A stretch of DNA of 64,000 bases. Source: Bryum argenteum. Taxonomy: Eukaryota > Streptophyta > Bryopsida > Bryales > Bryaceae. Where the stretch lies: positions 4,575,409 through 4,639,408 of the forward strand of contig CM073328.1 in NCBI GenBank assembly GCA_037043015.1. The letters run 5' to 3'. The notes beneath the pieces are model-generated. The model was not told the DNA's origin, did not search any database, and saw nothing but the letters and a program-made list of their open reading frames with translations. Positions 50,123 to 58,620 of the stretch are shown piece after piece; positions within the stretch are counted from its first letter, which is position 1, and the number at the start of each line of letters is the position of its first letter. A program made the translations under genes and the position numbers.

Positions 50123-52816
50123 AAGTTTGAAGAGCCAATGCAGGCAATCAGATCGGCCTCCGACCGATGTGCCGACCGATTCAACGGCCGGCGACCGATT
50201 CGACGGCCACACCCGGTCGGCCCACCCAACCTTCTTCTTTCAATACCCCTTCTCTTCCTAACTTCCCTTCCTCCCTCCCCCTCCCAAATGCTTGACTTTC
50301 GTGACAAATGAAAGGATCGTTGAGACTTACTGTTTTAGGACGTACAATCTAACATATATAGGCCTAATTGGGAAATTTCTGATACTTGTATTAATAGTCA
50401 AAAGAATGTCCGAAAGATTCTCTTGCAAGAAGGACCATATCCCTAAAGGAGAAGCTCTAGAGTGCCCTCCAAGACGGCCATATCTCAAATCTGCAAACAA
50501 TTCTTTTTTTTTTTTTTTTTTTTAAATTTGATTTTGGGAAATCCAACCGTAGGATCTTGTTCCCAACGGTTGAATTAGTCTACCCATCAATTTTTATTAG
50601 ATTTCACTGTACGGATCTTGAGATATATTGAGTCAAAGTTTCAGTTTTTGTAAAAAACATCATATCTTTTTCAAGCAAATCGACCCGATTCGGGTCAAAC
50701 TCTCCTTTAGGGGTTAAGGGGTATACTTATGGGTATACATATAAACTATTGAACTTAATAGTTTCATTTTTGAGTTTTTAATTTTAGTTTTTGGAGAGTG
50801 GTGCGAAATTAAGTTGTTAGAGTGAAACAAAGGAATGAAATTTGGGGGAAGGGGGCGGTAGATGTAAATTACAAAGGAAAGAAAAAACATTAATATCTAA
50901 TAGGAAGATACTTGCAAATTCAAAAAATTAAATAAATTGGGAATTTAAGAAGATAATTAAGGCAAGAAGACAAACTTTTGAAATTAAAGTTTTAAGTAAA
51001 ATAGCATACAAATTTACATTATATAGGAGGGTTACATGTTAATTAAAATTGAAAGGCAATAAATCAAAATTAGAAGTTGAGGTTCTTAGGACAAGATTTA
51101 AAATACTAGCGTTGGTAGATAGAAATTAAAACACAAGGTAGGGATAGAGTAGGAATTAAACAAATCTAATTTGCTATCTTGTTTGGATTTTCTCCTCTTC
51201 TTCCTCATCTATGTCAAGAAGGACCCGACGCAATTCTATCTAATTTTTGTAGGTTGTGACTAATGTGACTAATGCCCTTTTGTACCTTATTCACACAAGT
51301 CGTAATTACTAAATCACCTCCATCTCTCATACGTAGACCACATAGTATTTTGGGTTTTTTATAGATTATAGACTACGTAAACCACGTTCCAGTAAATGTT
51401 TGTGCCTAGTGGACAATTTGACAATTTATTACAATTATTAGATTGCATTAACTTCCAACTTTCTCAAAAGTAAAATAGAATGTATATTATCCACATATGT
51501 ATGTTAAAGTATCCATTTAGTACAATTTAAAATTATTCACGGTTTAAATTAAGATTTTAAATGCTTCCATTTAATTATTGAATTTTTTTACTTTAATTTG
51601 ATATGTGAAATTTAGTTATCAATCAAGCTTTAGAAGTATCAATTTAAATAAAATAAGACCAAGATTAAGAAATCTTGGGGGGTGATATGTTCATTAAAAT
51701 TGAAAAATAATAAATTAAAATTGAGAGTAAGAGATTGTGAACAAGATTTAAAATACGAGGGATAGTAGATAGATATTTGAATATACAAGTTGGTGGTATC
51801 GTAGGATTCATATAGTACTAATTTTCTATCCAATTAGTACCATTTAAAGCTTATTAATGCTTTTGATAATGTTTTCAGTTAACATATGAGAGTTGGGAGC
51901 ATTTAACCCCTAAAAGCCCGAGGGGTTTGGATAAAAACTTAGATGTGTTATGAAATGTGAGTTCCCTAACCCTTATGAAGTTTTTCTCTAAGAACAATAT
52001 GAAGACTTTAATGTTTAAATTAGATCGATACGGTTGAATTTCTTAAAATAGTAAATATTCATTTTGTAATGAATTAAAAAAGGTAAAACTTTAAAAATCA
52101 ATAGAAATGACACTTTCTATTATTAGTACTTGAAATTTGATATGATTGGCTAATATTATATGTTATATAATAAAATAGAAAAAGGCTACTAATAACTCAA
52201 GAAGAATACTAATAGTTTCCCCTAATAGTAAGTTTTCTAACACTAAGAAACTTTGCCACGTTTGTGTTTGAAGGCTTGGTGTGAACAATCTATGATTCCA
52301 AATGAGGTTTTGTAAATTGGATGTGGTTCCTAACTCACCAAACTTCTAGAAAGTAAAAATTCAACCGTTGGACATAAACTAATTCAACCGTTATGAACAA
52401 GATCCTACGGTTGGATATTCGAAAATCAAATTCAAAAAAATTTGTTCGCAGATTTGAGATATGGCCGTCTTGGAGGTCACTCTAGAGCTTCTCCTTTAGG
52501 GATATGATCCTTCTTGCAAGAGAATCTTTCGGACATTCTTTTGACTATTAATACAAGTATCAGAAATTTCCCGATTAGGCCTATATATGTTAGATTGTAC
52601 GTCCTAAAACAGTAAGTCTCAACGATCCTTTCATTTGTCACGAAAGTCAAGCATTTGGGAGGGGGAGGGAGGAAGGGAAGTTAGGAAGAGAAGGGGTATT
52701 GAAAGAAGAAGGTTGGGTGGGCCGACCGGGTATGGCCGTCGAATCGGTCGCCGGCCGTTGAATCGGTCGGCACATCGGTCGGAGGCCGATCTGATTGCCT
52801 GCATTGGCTCTTCAAA
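50123..52816. repeat. Long inverted repeat 2 (arms ~50123-50545 and ~52395-52816)
   Basis: The left arm (AAATGCTTGACTTTCGTGAC, AACATATATAGGCCTAATTG, GATTCTCTTGCAAGAAGGA) is matched in inverse by the right arm (GTCACGAAAGTCAAGCATTT, TAGGCCTATATATGTT, TCCTTCTTGCAAGAGAATC). Identity is above 90 percent by eye. The ~1.85-kb loop is AT-rich with no gene. Confidence 0.9.
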
Positions 52817-52819
52817 CTT

Positions 52820-53106
52820 CAAATGCCCATAAGTTCGTCAAAAATTATCCGAATTTCTTATTTAAGATGTTTTTTGACATCTGCAAAACATGTAGATGCC
52901 AAAAAACATCTTAAATGCACAATTTGGATTAGTTTTGACAAAGTTATAGGCCTTCAAAGGCCGTTCAACCTTCAAAGGCCTATAACTTTGTCAAAACGTA
53001 TTCAAATTGGACGTTTAAGATGTTTTTTGGCATGTACATGTTCTGTAGATGTCAAAAAACATCTTAAATGTTTGATTCGGATAAGTTTTGACTAAGTTAG
53101 GAGCAT
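52820..53106. repeat. ~290-bp imperfect palindrome, copy C
   Basis: Third copy of the A/B palindrome (AAATGCCCATAAGTTCGTCA ... AAGTTAGGAGCATTT). Confidence 0.88.
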
Positions 53107-53109
53107 TTG

Positions 53110-53425
53110 ACCTCGCCGGACGCCACAGCGGTCGGCGGCCGACCTCGCCAGTCGCCACAGCGGTCGGCGGCCGACCTCGCCGGTCGCCACAGCGGTCGGC
53201 GGCCGACCTCGCCGGTCGCCACAGCGGTCGGCGGCCGACCTCGCCGGTCGCCACAGCGGTCGGCGGCCGACCTCGCCGGTCGTCACCCCGGTCGGCGGCC
53301 GACCTTGACGGTAGTCACCCCGGTCGGCGGCCGACCTCGCCGGTCCGCTAACGGGTCGGTGGCCGACCTCGCCGGTCGTCACCCCGGTCGGCGGCCGACC
53401 TCGCCGGTCCGCACACCGGTCGGGT
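53110..53425. repeat. 32-bp GC-rich minisatellite, about ten copies
   Basis: Unit CGGTCGGCGGCCGACCTCGC + CGGTCGCCACAG, exactly 32 bp in the first five copies (period ends at 53128, 53160, 53192...), with CACCCCGG and CGCTAACGGG variants later. It contains the palindrome GGTCGGCGGCCGACC. A 32-bp period opens all frames over 96 bp, so long ORFs here are artefacts. Confidence 0.95.
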
Positions 53426-53687
53426 TTAGGGAACGCCTGTCCCCAGACCGGTCGGCACGGTCAAGCGTCTTGACGGGTGCGGTCGGCGATCAAACGGCTT
53501 GACGGGGGTGCGGTTTTTGGTCAAGGATCGGACGGGGTGCGGTCGGCCATCGGTCGGACGGTAATTTACCCTGCGTAAATTATAAAAACCCGTTATGTCA
53601 CCGACAGGTCCTAGGGGCTGAGGACGACCGGACCATGGTCGACCGGTCGCCCCCTGGTCCGGTCGTCCTGACAACCCTGGTCCCACC

Positions 53688-55902
53688 TTCCAAAATAGAA
53701 TTCCATCAACACATTTAGACATCTTCATAGACATGCTCTAAGACATCTTGCAGACATCATCATAGACATCTTCTACAACAATCAAATACTACAAGTACTA
53801 GGGTTTCCTTCACAACAAATCAAATTCTACAAGTCCTAGGGTTTCTTGTACAAGATGCTTTTGAAATCCAGTACCTCTTAAGTAGCAAATCTTAGCCACA
53901 TGAAGAAGGAAACCTACTCTTGAGAGCTATTGGATTTCTACAAATACTATTCTCTTATTGTAGTTAACAATCATTCTGAAACTGAATGGAAACAATTTCG
54001 AAATCCTCTATACTTTAAACACAAACTCTTTGGAAAAACTAAGGCAAAAATGAGCTTTGTAATTCCATTTGAAGATCTCATGACCTAACTATGGCGTCGG
54101 CAACAAACCCTAGCCACATGAAGAAGCAAACCTTAGCCTCTACACTCCAAACACTAACTCTTTGAAAAAATGAAGGCAAAAATGAGCTTTGTGCGGCCTC
54201 TAATTCTACTTAAAGGTCTCATGACCTAACTATGGCGGCGGCAGCAAACCCTAGCCGCCTCTATTCATCCATTGAAGTCAATGAAAATCATCCCTGTAGA
54301 TGGTTCTGGATGCTGTCATAGATGTCATCTTCGACATCTTCATAGACATCATGTCAAACATTTTCATGAACGTCATCTTAGACATCCCTGCAGACATTAT
54401 CATAAACATCTGATGACATCTTCAGGGTTTCAATCACAACATATTGACTCTAAAAGGTCTTTTGTTTTCCCTCACAACAAATCAAATACCAGATGCTATA
54501 AAGTTCTTTCCACAACAAAGCACATATTGTAAGTCTTAGAGTTTCTTCCACAACAAATCAAATAAACTTTATTGATAGAAAAAGTGTGGAATTACAATCA
54601 TGAGACTATTTATAGTCTTCCATGGTGATAGGCTCTCTTTTCCTAAACTGTATTAAATAGCTACTTTCATAAATTCATATTTCTTGTAAATTTGCTTTAA
54701 TTTGTATAATATTGGTTGTTAATGATAGGGTAATGTATAGTCTTGCCATTAGACTATAATAATCTAATCTATAAGTAATCAATAATATTTAATTCCTTCT
54801 TGAAGTAAGCCAAAAAACACTGTTTATTGTTTTTATTTTCTTTTTATATTTTCTTTAAGTATTTGAGGATTACCCCAATCAGAGACTCGCGGTCTCGCGC
54901 CAATGGAGAACAAGCAGTAAGAGAAAAAGTTGATATTGTTCTTTAAAAGACTCTTAAGTACTGCCGCTTTTTAGTAAATGACGTCTAGGAGGATGTCGTG
55001 CAAAACATCTTCATAGACATCCAAGTAGATGTCTATGCGGACATTCATGCCTGACTGTAGTTATCGTAAGTAGGACATCCTGTTAGACATTCGACTAGAT
55101 GTTGAATGACTTGTCAACTGGTCTGACGTGGAGTTTTTGTTGCCATGTAGATAAAGCGCTGTAAATAACTTTATTAATCTATGTCCACGTGTTTTTTGAG
55201 GAGTAAATATCCACGAAATTACTTTTACTTTTTTTTTGGCACCATTGTTATCTTATAGATATTATATTTTTTATATAATATTTTTTAATATTTAAATATT
55301 TTTTAATCATAAAAATTTACAGAATTATAATATTCTAATTTATTTGAATATAATAAAAATTTACAAATTATATTTTTTATTGAAATAATTATATATTTTA
55401 ATATTTTTTTAAAAAAATAGACCAATGAAAAAATAGTGAGAATAGCCTGAAATTAGTATTTTCAGTATTGCCACGTCACATAATGTTTTAGCAATAATGT
55501 TTTAGCAAGAAAGAAAGAAAAAAAAAAAAAAAAAAAAAAAAAAACCAAAGTGATGTTTTTTTTCTACTTTTGAAAACCGCTGCCCATTCACCTACTCTTT
55601 TAACATTAGAAATGCTTTTTACCTTGTCTACCAGTAAATTTTGGTCGTTTTTACCTTGCTCGTCCAAAATCCGTTGCCAACGTGACAGTTTGATGTCTAT
55701 CAAGATGTCTTCAAAGACATCCATGTCTTCACCAACATCTTTTTGTTTGGTGATGTCTTCATGCCCCCTCCAATCCAAAATGTGCCCGTTAGACGTACAG
55801 ACATCCTCCCGTCTTCGAAGACATCTTTTAAGACAGTAAGACATCACAAAATACATTACACATTACACAAGACATCACAAAAAACATGGTTTTCTTATAG
55901 TG
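53688..55902. repeat. Right subterminal repeat region of the large CACTA element
   Basis: AGACATC/GATGTCT motifs cluster at 53716-53770, 54315-54415, 54985-55100 and 55690-55870. Also present: a duplicated segment (see 54009-54255), an A-tract (55517-55544) and a very AT-rich piece (55240-55430). No intact gene. Confidence 0.85.
54009..54255 (+). repeat. Duplicated gene-start-like segment in the CACTA element
   Basis: Two direct copies share AACTCTTTG, AAGGCAAAAATGAGCTTTGT, then CTCATGACCTAACTATGGCG and GCAAACCCTAGCC. Each has an ATGGCG(T/G)CGGC start followed by AAACCCTAGCC, resembling the 5' end of a plant gene (AAACCCTA is the telo-box). Possibly a captured fragment; no long ORF follows. 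Confidence 0.4.
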
Positions 55903-55905
55903 AGA

Positions 55906-56360
55906 AGACCACAATGTCAGTCCCTGGGACTTAGCTGCACAGGGACGCCCCCCCCACCCCGGCCATGCCCATGCACATCCCATGTGCATACATCAACCAC
56001 ATACATGCCACCCATGGAAACACCCCAAGGAGTCAGAATCACCATCATACTACCGAGGCATGGCCAATCAATGCCATAATTACCCCCCTGGATCCGCCCG
56101 AGGCACCATCGACCCCCGAGGCATCATCACCACATCCTTTAAAAAGGACCGCTGCCACGGACAGGGTCATTATCATTCCCACTTCCTACTCTCCGCGGCG
56201 AGTGAGAGCTCAAATATCTTGGAGTGCCCCGGGGAGCGACCTCACTCTCACACCGCCGCGGTCACAGCTTTGTGCTTGCTTTTCGTTGTTTTTACACACC
56301 GCTCTCACTTGCATTTCTCTGCCCCCTCGTCCGGATCCCTCGGCGCAGGTCTGCGAAGCT
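55906..56360 (+). other. Retrotransposon region between pol and ORF3, copy B2
   Basis: Resumes after the CACTA TSD and matches relic A (inverse of about 30280-30725). Contains TTTAAAAAGGACC (56139-56151), a TATA-like element about 215 bp before the ORF3 start, and CTCGGCGCAG|GTCTGCG just before the ATG, which resembles a splice acceptor. ORF3 may be made from its own promoter or a spliced RNA; this is inference. Confidence 0.5.
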
Positions 56361-56864
56361 ATGGCACGTGGTGGACCCCGGGAACGCAAGCCGTTGTACA
56401 TTCCGCGGCAGATTGCAGAATGGAAGAAATATCCGGACGTGGAGTGGCTCACAGAGGCGGGGTTGCTCCGCTATGCGAACCACCTCCGCGAGAACATCGA
56501 CCTCGGGCGCAGCAAGGCCTTCATCGCGTCGATGCGGGAGAGACAACGAGAGGATCTCCGCAACATGGAAGTGGCCGGGGTCGTGGAAGGAGTCCTCGTT
56601 CGGTACTCCCCAAGGAACCTACACCAGTTCTTTGGCTGGGACGGCACCGGAGTCACGAGTTGGTCACCGCAGACCAGCACCCTCCCGCAGCCCGACACAA
56701 CGATCTACACCGACGGGTACTCCGTGAAGGGGGGTAACAAGTTCGACGTATACGACATCACGAGGAACAATCCCAACATGCCGGACCCATGGTTCGGACG
56801 CATCCGCGGGATCCTCAGCCAGGTGTTCTTCTGGAACGACTGCAATGCAGTGCACCCGGAGTAG
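56361..56864 (+). pseudogene. Retrotransposon ORF3, N-terminal part, copy B2 (3' truncated)
   Basis: ATG at 56361 begins MARGGPRERKPLYIPRQIAE. The frame matches relic A's ORF3 up to TTIYTDGYSVKGGN (about 56735). Beyond that point the sequence is unrelated (NNPNMPDPWFGRIRGIL) and stops at 56862-56864. The zf-XS-like C terminus known from relic A is therefore missing. The new tail reads like a piece of another transposon protein; I cannot name it. Confidence 0.65.
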
Positions 56865-58620
56865 ATTGCTGTTAGCTGGGATTTCCAAGAGTAGTGCTTT
56901 ACGTAGTCTCCCAAGTCGACCTGTGTAGAGAAAGGAAGAGGTATACGCTTTAGTTGTAAAAGGAGAGAGAGGGGGAGAACAGGAGTCCTTACTTTGACTG
57001 ACCGAGGTAAGTTGGGCAGCGTTGACTATGGTGGTCCGAAGGGCAGGGGGAAGTCTGAGGGGGGTTCAGGAAGAGCGGGGGAATCACTCGGGTCACTCGC
57101 TCGGGAGTGACGAGTTCGAAGAGCCAGCAGAGGAAGGTGAATCAAGAAGATTTCACCCGCATGAAATCGATTGAGTGCTTCTGTTGATCCGGTAATCACA
57201 GTTGGGGCCGTAGACTGTGCTGGCTTTGGTGGCTTGGCACCCTGGGCGGGGTTGTCACCCTTCCGTGGTGCGTGTGCGAGGCAGCGAGAGGCATCAAGGG
57301 GTTACCCTCAATGTTGCCATTGCGCGAGACGTATGAGGGGTGGTAGGATTAGACAGAATACAGGGAGGCGAAGCAATACAGAGTGGGAGAAGGAGTATGC
57401 GGAGAATCAGAGAGTTTAGAGAAAAGGACCGGTTCTCAGACCGTTGTATTCATAAGCAAAAACAATACAATCGCAGCGTGCTGCTCCATGTTGACATTGG
57501 TTGACTAAGAAGTGCCTAATCTCTGTTTTCTACTTCTTAAGTAATCCTTGCTGCCGAAGAATCCTACTGACTAACGGTGGCCTTATCCTGATTGCGTCCT
57601 TGGGCTGACGTCGCGGCCTTCGTGACTCCATAGCCGCATCTGACGTTGCCTTCTGATGTCTTCCTCCGAAAAGGGCGTGCCTTCAGCTGACAGCGTTGGC
57701 TCGGTAACAATTGCACTGTGTATCATAGCAGGCCGCGGCGAAAAAATTAACTGGGGCAAGCTCGTGGATAGGAATGCAGTCAACCAAATCCAAGGGCACG
57801 TACAGAGTGGCGAGGGGAATGCAGGGGCATGAGCGGAGAGCGGTGAGCAGAGAGCGGTGAGCGGCGAGCGGAGAGCGGAAAGTTGACATTTGTTAATAAA
57901 AATTTGGACAAATTTTTTGTTGAATTATGTAATTATCGGGACTCTCAGTCCGCAATTTTACAAGTAATAAATTCTAAATTTAATCCATGAATACCCTATT
58001 CCCGTGGATAGTATGTGGGACCGACAATAACAAGTTCACGTAGATGACATCAAGGCAACATTTATCATTCGTGAATATCATCCACTTGCAAAATTATATT
58101 TTATTATAGGGTTTAGGGAAATTAGGGCTGATGTCATCATTTTTAAAAACAAAATAGAGGTTGACTAACCTTTGGGATCTACAAGTTAGAATTAAAGGTT
58201 AGATTTTAGTGCTAAATAGAAAGTGAGTGCCAAACTGTGGATGTATGTAAAACACAAGAGTGGATGGAACACTAGACACTTATTGGAAATCAAAATCAAA
58301 ATCCAATCCAACATATTAATGTATGAATGTCAAAGCCACACACATATATGAGAAAAGGTGAGTGAACACCTTTCTACAAACATAATATAACAAGTAGCAT
58401 ATCAAATACTATGTGTTAGTGCTATCACACCGATCCGCTTCGTAATCTAGATATCAAGTACTCCCGGACTAAAGACCACCCCCCTTTGTTGTCACAAAGA
58501 ATCGGAGAAGGTCTTTGCGATGAAGTCTTGAGCAAGGCCTTCGGCATAAGAAGGTAGGCGGAATGATTGAGGTGGACTAGCAAATAAGTTGGGAGTTAGG
58601 GACGCGTTGTCGAGTCGTAC
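56865..58620. other. Intergenic; possible minus-strand LTR remnant and short tandem repeat
   Basis: Bases 57182-57709 start TGTTGATCC and end GGCTCGGTAACA, an LTR-like TGTT...AACA unit, but there is no TSD, PBS or partner, so I leave it as a possibility. At 57828-57885 a GAGCGGAGAGCGGTGAGC-type short repeat occurs. Downstream is AT-rich with no gene. About 58420-58620 is the 3' flank of the next gene. Confidence 0.35.

Larger units (their letters stand above)
46355..53679. mobile_element. hAT-like element, 7.3 kb, 8-bp TSD GTCCCACC, nested in CACTA
   Basis: Termini CAGGGTTGTCA...TGACAACCCTG are exact 11-bp inverse repeats starting CAGGG, as in many hAT elements. GTCCCACC is duplicated at 46347-46354 and 53680-53687. 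Both ends are GC-rich with repeated CGGTCGG/CCGACCG and GGTCCGG. No hAT transposase or dimerisation domain is found, so it is non-autonomous. The interior consists of palindromes, long inverted repeats and MITE copies. Confidence 0.93.
45034..55902. mobile_element. Large non-autonomous CACTA (En/Spm) element, 10.87 kb, TSD AGA
   Basis: Left end CACTATAAGAAACCTG, right end CATGGTTTTCTTATAGTG (inverse CACTATAAGAAAACC). AGA is duplicated at 45031-45033 and 55903-55905. The homologous empty site survives in relic A near 30728. Both subterminal regions (about 45060-46270 and 53700-55870) are packed with AGACATC/GATGTCT in both orientations, the usual transposase-binding pattern of the superfamily. 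No transposase is seen. A complete hAT-like element sits inside. Confidence 0.95.
38222..56735 (+). mobile_element. Ty3/gypsy retrotransposon copy B2, interrupted by CACTA elements, 3' end lost
   Basis: Order: 5' LTR (34178-38470, interrupted), PBS, purine leader, gag, PR, RT, [CACTA 41907-42984], RNase H, integrase, linker, [CACTA 45034-55902], non-coding, ORF3 N-terminal part. Homology to relic A ends at about 56735 and no 3' LTR follows. Four or more in-frame stops show it is inactive. The absence of a chromodomain and the presence of a post-pol ORF suggest a non-chromoviral (Tat/Athila-side or non-seed-plant) lineage; that placement is inference. Confidence 0.88.

Noticed and set aside
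53088..53502. ORFs of 79-131 codons in both directions and a CRISPR-like look (32-bp regular repeats)
   Set aside because: Units are directly adjacent with no spacers and the region is in a plant transposon; it is a minisatellite, and the ORFs are periodicity artefacts.
57182..57709. Possible minus-strand LTR (TGTT...AACA)
   Set aside because: No TSD, PBS, polypurine tract or partner LTR is visible; mentioned only in the gap description.
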